A DNA stretch of 64,000 nt from Tabrizicola sp. TH137 (GCF_002855575.1 NZ_PKRQ01000001.1:682001-746000), one strand, 5' to 3'; counted from the first letter of the stretch, positions 8,855 to 17,427 are shown. The notes: a model not told the origin generated them from the sequence alone. Numbers and translations: made by a program.

Positions 8855-10380
8855 TCCGCCGCCTCTTTCATCGCGGGGGTGAAGTCGTCGGGGAAGTGGG
8901 TGAGCGCGGACATCACCGGATAAGGGGTGAAGCCGCCCAGCGCGCAGAGCGAGCCGGATTTCATGGTGTTGCACAGGTCAGTCAGCAGCGGGATCGCGCC
9001 CGTGTCGCCCTTGGCGATGCGGTCCACGGTTTCCACACCGCGCACCGCGCCGATGCGGCAGGGGGTGCATTTGCCGCAGCTTTCGATGGCGCAGAATTCC
9101 ATCGCGAAGCGGGCCTGTTTCAGCATGTCGGCAGAGTCGTCGAAGACGACGAGGCCGGCATGGCCGATCAGACCTTCCTTCGCGCCGAATTCCTCATAGC
9201 CAAAGGGCGTGTCGAAGAGGCTGCGGGGGAAATAGGCGCCGAGCGGTCCGCCGACCTGCACGGCCTTGACCGGGCGTCCGGTGGCGGTGCCGCCGCCGAT
9301 TTCGTCCACGATCTCGCCCAGCGTCAGGCCGAAGGCCACTTCGAAAAGGCCGCCATGTTTGACGTTGCCCGCGATTTGCAGCGGGATCGTCCCGCGCGAC
9401 CGGCCGAGGCCGAAATCCTTGTAGAAGGCCGCGCCCTTTTCAAAGATCACCGGGATGGTGGCCAGCGAGATGACGTTGTTCACCACCGTCGGCTTGCCCA
9501 TGAAGCCTTGCAGCGCGGGCAGCGGCGGCTTGGCGCGGACGATGCCGCGCTTGCCTTCAAGGCTGTTCAGCAGCGAGGTTTCCTCGCCGCAGACATAGGC
9601 GCCCGCGCCGGTGCGGATCTCCATGTCGAAGGCCTTGCCAGAACCGAGGACGGAGGGGCCGAGGAGACCTGATTGCCGGGCGATTTCGACGGCGGCGGTC
9701 ATCACCTCGATCGCGTCGGGGTATTCGGAGCGGAGATAGACGAAGCCCTTGGTCGCGCCGGTGCCGATGCCTGCGATGGCCATGCCTTCGATCAGGGTGA
9801 AGGGGTCGCCTTCCATCAGCATCCGGTCGGCGAAGGTGCCGCTATCGCCTTCGTCGGCATTGCAGACGATGTATTTCCGGTCGGCCTTCGCCTCGGCCAC
9901 CGTCTTCCACTTGATGCCGGTGGGGAAGCCCGCGCCGCCACGGCCGCGCAGGCCGGATTCGGTGACCTCGGCCACGATGGCGGCGCTGTCCATGGTGAGG
10001 GCGCGGCGCAGGCCTGCAAGGCCGCCATGCTTTTCGTAGTCCGCCAGCGAGAGGGGGTCGATGACCCCCACGCGGGCGAAGGTGAGGCGGGTCTGTTTCG
10101 CCATCCAGGGCAGCGCCTCGGTCAGGCCGAGTGCCTTGGGATGCTGGGCAAGGTCGCCGAAGAGCGCAGGGGCATCGGCAGGGGTCATGGGACCAAAGGC
10201 AAGGCGGCCTGCATCTGTGGCAACCTCTACCAGCGGTTCCAGCCAGACCATGCCGCGCGAACCGTTGCGGACGAGTTCGACGGGGATGCCGCGCTTGGCA
10301 GCCTCGGCCAGAATCGCGGCGGCGACGTCATCGGCGCCAAGGCCACGGGCGGCGGCGTCGCGGGGCACATAGATCTTCAT
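8851..10380 (-). CDS. fdsB: formate dehydrogenase beta subunit (NADH-binding, FMN)
   Basis: FdsB carries FMN and reduces NAD+ with electrons from FdsA; it is homologous to NuoF of complex I. The 509-residue protein has an N-terminal thioredoxin-like region (about 1-110), then the FMN/NADH motif GRGGAGFPTG, the acidic CNADEGDSGTF segment, YVCGEETSLLNSLEG, and the [4Fe-4S] motif ESCGKCTPCRIG with a later cysteine in the same domain. Its ATG overlaps the fdsG stop. It is a soluble partner in the FdsGBA complex. Confidence 0.95.
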   Translation of the reverse strand: MKIYVPRDAAARGLGADDVAAAILAEAAKRGIPVELVRNGSRGMVWLEPLVEVATDAGRLAFGPMTPADAPALFGDLAQHPKALGLTEALPWMAKQTRLTFARVGVIDPLSLADYEKHGGLAGLRRALTMDSAAIVAEVTESGLRGRGGAGFPTGIKWKTVAEAKADRKYIVCNADEGDSGTFADRMLMEGDPFTLIEGMAIAGIGTGATKGFVYLRSEYPDAIEVMTAAVEIARQSGLLGPSVLGSGKAFDMEIRTGAGAYVCGEETSLLNSLEGKRGIVRAKPPLPALQGFMGKPTVVNNVISLATIPVIFEKGAAFYKDFGLGRSRGTIPLQIAGNVKHGGLFEVAFGLTLGEIVDEIGGGTATGRPVKAVQVGGPLGAYFPRSLFDTPFGYEEFGAKEGLIGHAGLVVFDDSADMLKQARFAMEFCAIESCGKCTPCRIGAVRGVETVDRIAKGDTGAIPLLTDLCNTMKSGSLCALGGFTPYPVMSALTHFPDDFTPAMKEAAE

Positions 10381-10850
10381 CAGCGCACCCCTTCGATGAT
10401 CGCATCAAGGCGGGCTTCGTCCACGCGGCCCACCACCTTGCCATCCACCAGCGCGGCGGGGGCGCAGGCGCAGAGGCCAAGGCAGAAGACCGGTTCCAGC
10501 GTGATGCGCCCGTCCTTGGTGGTTTCGTGCCATTCGATGCCAAGGCGGTTCTGGGCATGTTGCGCCACCCGGTCGCCGCCCATCGCCTGACAGGCCTCGG
10601 CGCGGCAGAGCTTGAGGACATGCCTGCCCGCCGGATCTTCGCGGAAGTCGTGGTAGAAGGACATGACGCCATGCACTTCGGCCCGCGTCAGGTTCAGCCG
10701 CTTGGCGATGATCGGCAGAGCGTCGCGGGGGACATAGCCATAGGCGGCCTGGATGGCGTGGAGGATCGGCAGGAGCGAACCCTCCATCCCCTCATGCGCG
10801 TCGAGGATTTCCCCCACACGCGCGGCGATTTCGGTGCTGGTCTGCGACAT
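10380..10850 (-). CDS. fdsG: formate dehydrogenase gamma subunit ([2Fe-2S], NuoE-like)
   Basis: FdsG is the thioredoxin-fold [2Fe-2S] subunit that docks to FdsB, as NuoE does to NuoF. In 156 residues the cluster ligands Cys82, Cys87, Cys123 and Cys127 are visible (LCRAEACQ and FCLGLCAC). The GYVPRDALPIIAKRLN region is typical of the N-terminal helices. It is the first gene of the operon; the fdsB start overlaps its stop. The leader in front of it holds LysR-type binding sites, so the operon is probably formate- or substrate-induced. Confidence 0.94.
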   Translation of the reverse strand: MSQTSTEIAARVGEILDAHEGMEGSLLPILHAIQAAYGYVPRDALPIIAKRLNLTRAEVHGVMSFYHDFREDPAGRHVLKLCRAEACQAMGGDRVAQHAQNRLGIEWHETTKDGRITLEPVFCLGLCACAPAALVDGKVVGRVDEARLDAIIEGVR

Positions 10851-10870
10851 CGGCGGCCTTCCTTGGTAGC

Positions 10871-10889
10871 TGTATACCGGGATATACCA
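10871..10889 (-). promoter_or_regulatory. inverted repeat close to fdsG, possible LysR half-site
   Basis: The palindrome GTATA-N6-TATAC, framed as T-N11-A, lies about 20-40 bases ahead of the fdsG start. LysR activators usually contact a second, weaker site near the promoter, and this one is placed for that role. The assignment is inferred from symmetry and spacing only. Confidence 0.4.
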
Positions 10890-10925
10890 AGCGATAGGGA
10901 AATCAATATAGAGTTCCCGTTGTTT

Positions 10926-10942
10926 GATAGATGCGGTCTATT
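10926..10942 (-). promoter_or_regulatory. LysR-type operator ATAG-N7-CTAT upstream of fdsG
   Basis: ATAGATGCGGTCTAT at 10927-10941 is a perfect ATAGA-N5-TCTAT inverted repeat, the classic LysR/OxyR-style box, about 77-91 bases upstream of the fdsG start on the minus strand. A LysR gene lies just upstream of the operon, so it is the likely binder. Confidence 0.55.
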
Positions 10943-10946
10943 AAAG

Positions 10947-11011
10947 CCGTAGGGTGCGTGCTTGGCACGCACCTTGCGGTGGGGCGGTGCGTGCGAGCAC
11001 GCACCCTACGG
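10947..11011. repeat. palindromic intergenic element, copy 1 (GTAGGGTGCGTGC type)
   Basis: A long imperfect hairpin: CCGTAGGGTGCGTGC at the left end and GCACGCACCCTACGG at the right, with an inner GGCACGCACC/GGTGCGTGCG pair. A copy with the same arms lies at 15937-15997. The right end supplies the TAG stop of the LysR gene. Likely roles are transcription termination or RNA stabilisation between the LysR gene and fdsG. Confidence 0.8.
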
Positions 11012-11899
11012 AGTGACGGATTTGGCGAAACGTTCCGCCTCGGCGATCAGGGCCGCGAGGACGGGGGTGAGGGGGTCGCGGCGGGCGGTGATCAGGCCGA
11101 CGAGATGTTCCACCTCGGGCGCGACGATGGGGATGGAGCGAAGCTGCCCCCCCGCCGTGAACATTTGCGCGAGTTGCCGTGGCACGACAGAGGCCCAGCG
11201 TCCGGTCAGCACATGGCTGGTCAGCGCGATGGTGGAATTCGATTCGATCTGCGGGACGACGGCGGCACCGGCCTCGGCCAGATGCTGGTTGACGATGCGG
11301 CGGTTCTGCATGTCGCCCGTCAGCAGGCAGAGCGGTTGTTCCGACACTTCGGACCACGACACCTGATCACGGTCGGCCAGCGGCGTGCCGGGGGCGCAGA
11401 GATAGCGGTAGAATTCGGCGTAGAGCGGCACCTGCGCCACCCGCCCCAGCGGTTCGTTGTCGAGATAGGTGATCCCGGCATCCAGATCGAGGGATTCGAT
11501 GCCGGTCAGGATCTCGGCGCTGGTGCGCGACAGGATGGCGACGCGGACATTGGGGTGTTTGGCGGTGAAGGGGGCGGTCAGGCCTGCCACCATGGGCAGG
11601 GCGGTCGGGATGACGCCGATGCGCAGGTTGCCGGACAGGCCCGCGCGGACGGTGCGCATCTCGTCCTTCAGGGCGCGCATGTCGCCCACGATGCGGCGGC
11701 CCCAGTCCAGCACGCGCTGGCCTTCCGGCGTCAGGCCCTGAAAGCGGCTGCCGCGAAAGACGAGCTGGACGCCGAGTTGATCTTCGAGCTGCCGGATGGC
11801 GGAGGAGAGGGTGGGCTGGGTGACCCCGCAGACCTCGGCCGCGCGGCCGAAATGGCGTTCGTTGGCGAGGGCGATGAACATTTCCAGCTTGTCGATCAT
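11006..11899 (-). CDS. LysR-family transcriptional regulator, probable fds operon activator
   Basis: A 297-residue LysR regulator. The winged helix-turn-helix is at the N-terminus (MIDKLEMFIALANERHFGRAAEVCGVTQPTLSSAI spans about residues 1-35, here named by its ends), and the effector domain runs from about 90 to 295. It lies immediately upstream of fdsG on the same strand, separated only by a palindromic element and a leader with a LysR box, so control of formate dehydrogenase is the best inference; an FdsR of this family is known in Cupriavidus. Its TAG stop is formed by the end of the palindromic repeat. Confidence 0.85.
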   Translation of the reverse strand: MIDKLEMFIALANERHFGRAAEVCGVTQPTLSSAIRQLEDQLGVQLVFRGSRFQGLTPEGQRVLDWGRRIVGDMRALKDEMRTVRAGLSGNLRIGVIPTALPMVAGLTAPFTAKHPNVRVAILSRTSAEILTGIESLDLDAGITYLDNEPLGRVAQVPLYAEFYRYLCAPGTPLADRDQVSWSEVSEQPLCLLTGDMQNRRIVNQHLAEAGAAVVPQIESNSTIALTSHVLTGRWASVVPRQLAQMFTAGGQLRSIPIVAPEVEHLVGLITARRDPLTPVLAALIAEAERFAKSVTP

Positions 11900-11960
11900 G
11901 TGACGAGCCTGCCGTCATTCCTCCCTTGTCCGCAAGGCCTGCGGCGCTTAGCTGTGGGGC

Positions 11961-12755
11961 ATGAGACGTTTCATCCCCTTCCTGCCGAAACCGGCCGTGG
12001 TTCCCGTCATCCGCCTGCAAGGCGCGATTGGCGTGGGGTCGCGCGGCCTGAACGACCAGACCATCGCGCCGCTGATCGAGCGGGCCTTTGCACGGGGCAA
12101 GCCCGCGGCGGTGGCCCTTGTCATCAACTCGCCCGGCGGGTCGGCGGTGCAGTCGTCGCTGATCGCGGCGCGGGTGCGGCGGCTGGCGGAGGAGAAGAAG
12201 GTCCCGGTCCACGCCTTTGTGGAGGATGTGGCGGCGTCGGGCGGCTATTGGCTGGCCTGTGCGGCGGATGACATCTGGGTGGATGCCTCGTCGATCGTAG
12301 GGTCGATCGGGGTGATCTTTGCCTCCTTCGGGTTCCCCGAACTGATGGCGCGGCAAGGGATCGAGCGGCGGGTGGTTACGGCGGGCAAGTCGAAGAGCTT
12401 TGCCGACCCGTTCCTGCCGCAGAAGGCCGAGGATGTGGAGCGGTTGAAGCGGTTGCAGGAGCCGATCCATGCGGCCTTCATCGAGCATGTGAAGGCGCGG
12501 CGCGGCGCGCGGCTGGACCTGTCGGCGGATCTGTTCAACGCCGATGTCTGGGTGGGGGCGGAGGCGGTGCCCCTGGGCCTTGTGGATGGGGTGGCGCATC
12601 TGCGGCCCAAGCTGATGGAGATCTATGGCGAGAAGGTGCGGCTGATCCCCTATGGCCAGAAGCGCGGGCTGTTGCAGCGGCTGGGGATGGCGGCGACCGA
12701 CGGGGTGTTGCAGGGCGTCGAGGAACGCGCGCTTTGGGCGCGGTTCGGGCTGTGA
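11961..12755 (+). CDS. S49-family peptidase (SppA/SohB-like)
   Basis: A 264-residue signal-peptide-peptidase-type serine protease. The GxxxSGG-like catalytic stretch VAASGGYW places the nucleophile at Ser93, and the general-base lysine is probably Lys145 in AGKSKSF. LVINSPGGSAVQ near residue 53 is the conserved substrate/oxyanion segment. It is half the size of E. coli SppA, matching single-domain bacterial forms. There is no clear signal anchor, so it may act from the cytoplasmic side. It opens a three-gene plus-strand group with the microprotein and SDR that follow. Confidence 0.88.
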   Translation: MRRFIPFLPKPAVVPVIRLQGAIGVGSRGLNDQTIAPLIERAFARGKPAAVALVINSPGGSAVQSSLIAARVRRLAEEKKVPVHAFVEDVAASGGYWLACAADDIWVDASSIVGSIGVIFASFGFPELMARQGIERRVVTAGKSKSFADPFLPQKAEDVERLKRLQEPIHAAFIEHVKARRGARLDLSADLFNADVWVGAEAVPLGLVDGVAHLRPKLMEIYGEKVRLIPYGQKRGLLQRLGMAATDGVLQGVEERALWARFGL

Positions 12756-12759
12756 CCGC

Positions 12760-12948
12760 GTGCTGCTGAAGGTCTTCATCTTGTTTCTTGGCGGCATGGC
12801 CCTTATCGGGTTGATCGGGAAATGGCTTTTTCCCGGCGCGATTTCGCGGTCGGTGAAGGGGCGGGTTTCGCGGGCGAAACCCTCTCGCTGCCGGGCCTGC
12901 GGGCGCTATCTCATCGGCAAGGGCGGATGCGACTGCGGGAAGGGCTGA
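12760..12948 (+). CDS. membrane-anchored zinc-ribbon microprotein
   Basis: A 62-residue frame from a GTG directly after the S49 peptidase stop to a TGA 1 base before the SDR start. The N-terminus is one hydrophobic helix (about residues 2-27), followed by a basic linker and a compact cysteine cluster, CRACGRYLIGKGGCDC, that could bind one zinc ion. Fitting exactly between two genes with almost no gap strongly suggests a real gene. Function is unknown. Confidence 0.65.
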   Translation: MLLKVFILFLGGMALIGLIGKWLFPGAISRSVKGRVSRAKPSRCRACGRYLIGKGGCDCGKG

Positions 12949-12949
12949 C

Positions 12950-13726
12950 ATGCGGGCATTGGTGACGGGGGCCGGGCGTCGTTTGGGGCGCGCGATGGCG
13001 CTGTATCTGGCGGGCCGGGGGTTCGATCTGGCCGTGCATTATGCCGGCAGCAAGGACGAGGCCGAAGCCGTGGTGGCGGAGATCGCCGCGATGGGGCGGC
13101 GGGCCGTGGCCCTGGCCGCCGATGTGCTGGTGGAGGATGAGGTGCAGGCGCTGGTTCCCCGCGCGGCAGAAGCGCTGGGCGGGCCGCTGACGGTGCTGGT
13201 CAACAATGCCTCGATCTTCGAGCATGACGATTTCGCCTCGGCCACGCGGGCGAGTTGGGACCGGCATATCGAATCCAATCTGCGGGCGCCTTTCGTGCTG
13301 ACGCAGGCCTTCGCGGCGCAGGTGCAGGCGCCGGAGATCGACGCGGGCGGGGAACCGGTGGCGAGGGGGCTGATCGTCAACATGGTGGATCAGCGGGTCT
13401 GGAAGCTGACACCGGAATTCGCCAGCTACACCATCGCCAAGGCGGGCCTCTGGGCGCTGACGCAGACGGCGGCGCAGGGGCTGGCGCCGCGGGTGCGGGT
13501 GAATGCCATCGGGCCGGGGCCGACCTTGCAGGGCGGGCGGCAGACGGCGGAGGCCTTTGCCCGCCAGCGCGCGGCGACGGTTCTGCAACGCGGCGCACAC
13601 CCCGCCGACATCTGCGCGGCGCTGGGATTCTTCCTGGACGCACCGGCCGTGACGGGCCAGATGATCGCGGTGGATGGCGGCCAGCATCTGGCATGGCAGA
13701 CGCCTGACGTCTTAGGTGTTGAGTAA
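12950..13726 (+). CDS. SDR oxidoreductase, pteridine reductase/FolM-like
   Basis: A 258-residue short-chain dehydrogenase. The cofactor motif is TGAGRRLGRA (residues 6-15), where the double arginine favours NADPH, and the active site is Tyr160/Lys164 (YTIAK). The usual catalytic serine is replaced by Asp147 (MVDQRVW), which is characteristic of pteridine reductase PTR1 and FolM. Reduction of dihydropterins or an alternative dihydrofolate reductase role is the best guess. The conserved tail VDGGQHLAW is typical of this subgroup. Confidence 0.8.
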   Translation: MRALVTGAGRRLGRAMALYLAGRGFDLAVHYAGSKDEAEAVVAEIAAMGRRAVALAADVLVEDEVQALVPRAAEALGGPLTVLVNNASIFEHDDFASATRASWDRHIESNLRAPFVLTQAFAAQVQAPEIDAGGEPVARGLIVNMVDQRVWKLTPEFASYTIAKAGLWALTQTAAQGLAPRVRVNAIGPGPTLQGGRQTAEAFARQRAATVLQRGAHPADICAALGFFLDAPAVTGQMIAVDGGQHLAWQTPDVLGVE

Positions 13727-14050
13727 GGTTTACAGCCCTTCGACCAGCGGTTGAGACAAAGTTGTCCACTTCTGAGTGTATGGTTACCTAGACGTTACAA
13801 AATCCCTAAGTTTTTCAGGGATTTGCCATAATCATGAAAATCTTTCTTTTGTTTTCAATAGCTTATAAAAGCGCCTAAAGTTTAGGCAACACAAGCAAAG
13901 CACAAAAAAACAAGGGAAAATCCGTGCTGCCAAAAACTTTCCCGCAGAGTTATCCACATAAACCGTGGAAAGCTTCCCTCTTGCCCTTCGGGCTGGAGCG
14001 TTGCAGCCAAGACGGGGAATCGATGAATTGGAAATAAAGGTGTAAGGGCT
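13727..14050. other. AT-rich leader in front of uvrC with hairpins and a DnaA box
   Basis: These 324 bases are visibly richer in A and T than the surroundings and hold no supported gene. They contain a hairpin AAATCCCT/AGGGATTT at 13800-13824, a near-perfect 15-base palindrome GCCTAAAGTTTAGGC at 13873-13887, and TTATCCACA, a perfect DnaA-box consensus, at 13950-13958. A weaker relative, TTGTCCACT, lies at 13762-13770. The region probably includes the uvrC promoter and the end of the SDR transcript. Confidence 0.6.
13800..13824. terminator. hairpin after the SDR gene, possible terminator
   Basis: The inverted repeat AAATCCCT-N9-AGGGATTT lies about 75 bases beyond the SDR stop. Its stem ends in A/T pairs on both sides, so it could act as an intrinsic terminator in either direction, though no long T-run follows. 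Confidence 0.4.
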
Positions 14051-15940
14051 TTGACCGACGGCGTGCAGAACGGGGCAGAAGAGGGCGGGACGGTGCCCGT
14101 GGCGACAGGTCACGAGGTGATCCAGTCCTGTCTGCGGACGCTCGATTCCTCGCCCGGCGTCTATCGGATGCTGAACGCGAAATCCGAAGTGCTCTATGTC
14201 GGCAAGGCGCGGAACCTGAAGGCGCGGGTGTCGAACTATGCGCGCCCCTCGGGCCATTCGGGGCGCATCGCGCGGATGATTTCGGAAACCGCGTCGATGA
14301 TGTTCCTGACGACGCGGACGGAGATGGAGGCGCTGCTTCTGGAGCAGAACCTCATCAAGCAGTTGAAGCCGCGCTACAACGTGCTGCTGCGGGACGACAA
14401 ATCCTTTCCGAACATCCTGATCGGGAAGGACCATGCCTTCCCCCAGATCAAGAAGCATCGCGGCAAGCGGAGCGAGAAGGGCAGCTATTTCGGCCCATTC
14501 GCCAGTGCGGGGGCGGTGAACCGGACGCTGAACCAGTTGCAGAAGGTGTTCCTCTTGCGGAACTGTTCGGATGCGATGTTCGAAAGCCGCACGCGGCCCT
14601 GCCTTCTGTTCCAGATCAAGCGCTGTTCCGCCCCCTGCGTGGGCCGGGTGACGGCCGAGCAATATGCGGCGCAGGTGTCGGATGCCGAACGGTTCCTGGA
14701 GGGAAAATCGACCGAGGTGCAGGCGCAATTGGCCAGCCAGATGGCCGAGGCTTCCGAGGCGATGGAGTTCGAACGCGCGGCGGCGCTGCGCGACCGCATC
14801 CGCGCCCTGACCCAGGTGCAATCGGCGCAGGGCATCAATCCGCGCGGGGTGGCCGAGGCGGATGTGATCGCGCTGCATCTGGAAGGGGGGCAGGCCTGCG
14901 TGCAGGTCTTTTTCATCCGCGCGAACCAGAGCTGGGGCAACCGGGACTTCTATCCCCGCACCGGATCGGGCGCGGAGGAGAGCGAGATCCTGGAGGCCTT
15001 TGTCACCCAGTTCTATGACGACAAGGACCCGCCGCGCCTGATCCTGCTGTCGCATCCTGTGGAGAACGAGGACCTTGTGACGGCGGCCCTGACGGAACGG
15101 GCGGGGCGGAAGGTGGAGATCGCCGTGCCGCAGCGGGGCGAGAAGGCGGAGCTGGTGGAGAATGCGGCGCGGAACGCCAAGGAGTCGCTCGCCCGCCAGA
15201 TGGCCGAGGGGGCGGCGCAGTCCAAGCTGCTGATCGGGCTGGCGGAGGCCTTCGACCTTGATGCGCCGCCGCGGCGGATCGAGGTCTATGACAACGCGCA
15301 TATCCAGGGGGCGGATGCGGTTGGCGGCATGATCGTTGCGGGGCCGGACGGGTTCAACAAGGCGCAGTATCGCAAGTTCAACATCAAGGGCGCGGCGGGC
15401 AAGGCGGGCGACGATTTCGGCATGATGAAGGAAGTGCTGACCCGGCGTTTCGAGCGGCTGTTGAAGGAAGACCCGGAGCGGAAGACGGAGGCCTGGCCGG
15501 ACCTGCTGCTGATCGACGGCGGCGCGGGACAGGTTTCGGCGGTGGGCGAGATCCTGGCGGAGCTGGGGGTGGAGGATATCCCCTATATCGGCGTGGCCAA
15601 AGGGATCGACCGGGATGCCGGGAAGGAGGAATTCCACCGCCCCGGCGAGCCGCCCTTCGCGCTGCAACGGAATGACCCGGTGCTGTATTTCGTGCAGCGG
15701 TTGAGGGACGAGGCGCATCGCTGGGCCAATGGCGCGCATCGGGCGAAGCGGGCCAAGGCGGTGAGCGCGACACCGCTGGACGATGTGCCGGGGGTGGGCG
15801 CGGCGCGCAAGCGCGCGCTGCTGGCACATTTCGGCAGTGCGAAGGCCGTGTCACGGGCCGGGATCGCCGACCTTATGGCGGTGGACGGGATCAGCGAGGC
15901 GATGGCGCAGACGATCCACGACTTCTTTCACGACCGGTAG
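14051..15940 (+). CDS. uvrC: excinuclease ABC subunit C
   Basis: UvrC makes the two incisions flanking a DNA lesion marked by UvrAB. The 629-residue protein has the N-terminal GIY-YIG nuclease (SPGVYRML...[10 protein letters not shown], about residues 34-60), a UvrB-binding UVR motif near 210-240, the RNase H-like C-terminal nuclease ([17 protein letters not shown]) and a helix-hairpin-helix tail ([17 protein letters not shown]). The start is TTG, with a relaxed ribosome site; no later ATG fits as well. Its TAG stop is part of a palindromic repeat. No SOS-type LexA box was seen upstream. Confidence 0.95.
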   Translation: MTDGVQNGAEEGGTVPVATGHEVIQSCLRTLDSSPGVYRMLNAKSEVLYVGKARNLKARVSNYARPSGHSGRIARMISETASMMFLTTRTEMEALLLEQNLIKQLKPRYNVLLRDDKSFPNILIGKDHAFPQIKKHRGKRSEKGSYFGPFASAGAVNRTLNQLQKVFLLRNCSDAMFESRTRPCLLFQIKRCSAPCVGRVTAEQYAAQVSDAERFLEGKSTEVQAQLASQMAEASEAMEFERAAALRDRIRALTQVQSAQGINPRGVAEADVIALHLEGGQACVQVFFIRANQSWGNRDFYPRTGSGAEESEILEAFVTQFYDDKDPPRLILLSHPVENEDLVTAALTERAGRKVEIAVPQRGEKAELVENAARNAKESLARQMAEGAAQSKLLIGLAEAFDLDAPPRRIEVYDNAHIQGADAVGGMIVAGPDGFNKAQYRKFNIKGAAGKAGDDFGMMKEVLTRRFERLLKEDPERKTEAWPDLLLIDGGAGQVSAVGEILAELGVEDIPYIGVAKGIDRDAGKEEFHRPGEPPFALQRNDPVLYFVQRLRDEAHRWANGAHRAKRAKAVSATPLDDVPGVGAARKRALLAHFGSAKAVSRAGIADLMAVDGISEAMAQTIHDFFHDR

Positions 15941-15997
15941 GGTGCGTGCTTGGCACGCACCATCGCCGGGGGCGGTGCGTGCGAGCACGCACCCTAC
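15937..15997. repeat. palindromic intergenic element, copy 2 (GTAGGGTGCGTGC type)
   Basis: 61 bases with the same arms as copy 1 (GTAGGGTGCGTGC ... GCACGCACCCTAC) but a different loop. It sits exactly between the convergent genes uvrC and rbfA. The TAG in the left arm is the uvrC stop, and the TAG read from the right arm on the minus strand is the rbfA stop. A bidirectional terminator role is likely. Confidence 0.85.
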
Positions 15998-16413
15998 GGG
16001 TCAATTTCCTCGTCCGGCGCAGCAAGGTCACGCTTCACCTTTTCGTCGGAGAAGAGGCGGCGGGTCTCATCCAGCCTGTCAAAGGTCTCATCGGGCCGGA
16101 AGCGCAGGTCGGGGGCGTATTTCAGCGTCATCTCGGCGCTGACGCGGCGGCGCAACTCGGCCTTGTTGCGGGCAAGGGCCGCGATGGCATCTTCCACCGG
16201 GACGGAGCCCATCAGGGGCATGACATAGACCGTGGCGACCTTGAGGTCGGGGGAACAGGACACCTCGCCCACCGTGATGGACATGCGGTTAAGCTCGGGG
16301 TCGTGGATTTCGGCGCGGTTCAGCACATCCGACAGCGTGCGGCGGATGAGTTCGCCGACGCGAAGCTGGCGTTGCGAGGGGCCGTTGCCCGAGGAGAAGC
16401 GCTTGTTCGACAT
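15994..16413 (-). CDS. rbfA: 30S ribosome-binding factor A
   Basis: RbfA binds the late 30S precursor and helps 16S rRNA 5'-end maturation and cold adaptation. The 139-residue protein has the expected opening (SQRQLRVGELIRRTLSDVL) and KH-like core (ITVGEVSCSPDLKVATVYV, LRRRVSAEMTLKYAPDLRF). The ATG at 16413 starts at the conserved MSNKRFSSG; a frame extension upstream runs into dapB on the other strand and is not conserved. It is divergent from dapB. Confidence 0.95.
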   Translation of the reverse strand: MSNKRFSSGNGPSQRQLRVGELIRRTLSDVLNRAEIHDPELNRMSITVGEVSCSPDLKVATVYVMPLMGSVPVEDAIAALARNKAELRRRVSAEMTLKYAPDLRFRPDETFDRLDETRRLFSDEKVKRDLAAPDEEIDP

Positions 16414-16507
16414 GCGCCCCACATAGGCCCTTTGGTCCGCGCCCGCAACGGCGGGCTTTCGCGGGGGGGCGCTTGCGGCTAAAGGGGCGGAAAGCGTGGA
16501 GGATGAC

Positions 16508-17317
16508 ATGGCCGATCTGCCGGGAATCGTGGTGACGGGCGCCTCGGGGCGCATGGGGCAGATGCTGGTGCGCACCATCGCGGCGTCAGACAAGGCGCGG
16601 CTGGTGGGCTGTGTGGAACGCGCGGGGCATGGCTGGATCGGGCAGGATATCGGGGTCGCCCTGGGGGGCGGGCCGCTGGGCGTGGCGGTGACGGATGACC
16701 CGCTGGAGGCCTTTGCGCGGGCGCAGGCGGTGATCGACTTCACCGCGCCCGCCGCGACGGTGGAGTTCGCGGCGCTGGCGGCGCAGGCGCGGGCGGTGCA
16801 TGTGATCGGCACGACGGGGCTGGAGGCGGCGCATCTGGCGAAGATCGAGGCGGCGGCGCGTCATGCGGTGGTGGTGCGGGCGGGGAACATGAGCCTTGGG
16901 GTCAACCTTCTGGTGCGGCTGACGCAGAAGATCGCGGCGGCGCTGGACGAGGATTGGGATGTGGAGATTGTTGAGGCGCATCACCGGATGAAGGTGGATG
17001 CGCCCTCGGGCACGGCGCTGATGCTGGGCCGGGCGGCGGCCGAGGGGCGGGGCGTCGATCTGGAGGCCGCGATGGACAGCGGGCGGCACGGGATCACCGG
17101 CGCGCGGCAGAGGGGCCATATCGGCTTTGCCGCCGTGCGGGGCGGGGATATCGTGGGCGAGCATGACGTGATCTTTGCCGCGGATGGCGAGCGGGTCATC
17201 CTGCGCCATGTGGCGACCGACCGCGCGATCTTTGCCCGCGGCGCGCTGCGCGCGGCGCTGTGGGGGCAGGGGCAAAAGCCGGGGCAATATGACATGATGG
17301 ATGTGCTGGGGCTTTAA
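16508..17317 (+). CDS. dapB: 4-hydroxy-tetrahydrodipicolinate reductase
   Basis: DapB reduces HTPA with NAD(P)H in lysine and meso-diaminopimelate synthesis. The 269-residue protein has the Rossmann motif GASGRMG at 11-17, [18 protein letters not shown], the catalytic pair His158-His159/Lys162 in [15 protein letters not shown], and the tail [16 protein letters not shown] prefer the ATG at 16508, preceded by GGAGGA, to the GTG four codons earlier at 16496. It is a stand-alone gene here, divergent from rbfA. Confidence 0.95.
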   Translation: MADLPGIVVTGASGRMGQMLVRTIAASDKARLVGCVERAGHGWIGQDIGVALGGGPLGVAVTDDPLEAFARAQAVIDFTAPAATVEFAALAAQARAVHVIGTTGLEAAHLAKIEAAARHAVVVRAGNMSLGVNLLVRLTQKIAAALDEDWDVEIVEAHHRMKVDAPSGTALMLGRAAAEGRGVDLEAAMDSGRHGITGARQRGHIGFAAVRGGDIVGEHDVIFAADGERVILRHVATDRAIFARGALRAALWGQGQKPGQYDMMDVLGL

Positions 17318-17427
17318 CGCGCCCGACACCTTCACGTCAGCGTGACATTGACCGTTATTTAGGATGCGGTATTCATCCGGAACAGAGTCCCTGCCGTATG
17401 ACCTTGGCTTCCATCGGAGCTTTCGCC

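Noticed and set aside
13727-14050. Replication origin in the uvrC leader
   Set aside because: Only one perfect DnaA box and one weak relative are present, with no array, no neighbouring hemE, dnaA or parAB genes. Kept as a finding about DnaA binding only.
14000-14050. LexA/SOS operator ahead of uvrC
   Set aside because: No GTTC-N7-GTTC or related LexA box of Rhodobacter type could be found in the leader.
13832-15829. A 665-codon minus-strand frame opposite uvrC
   Set aside because: It has high Arg/Pro/His content typical of antisense GC-rich frames, while UvrC on the plus strand is unmistakable.
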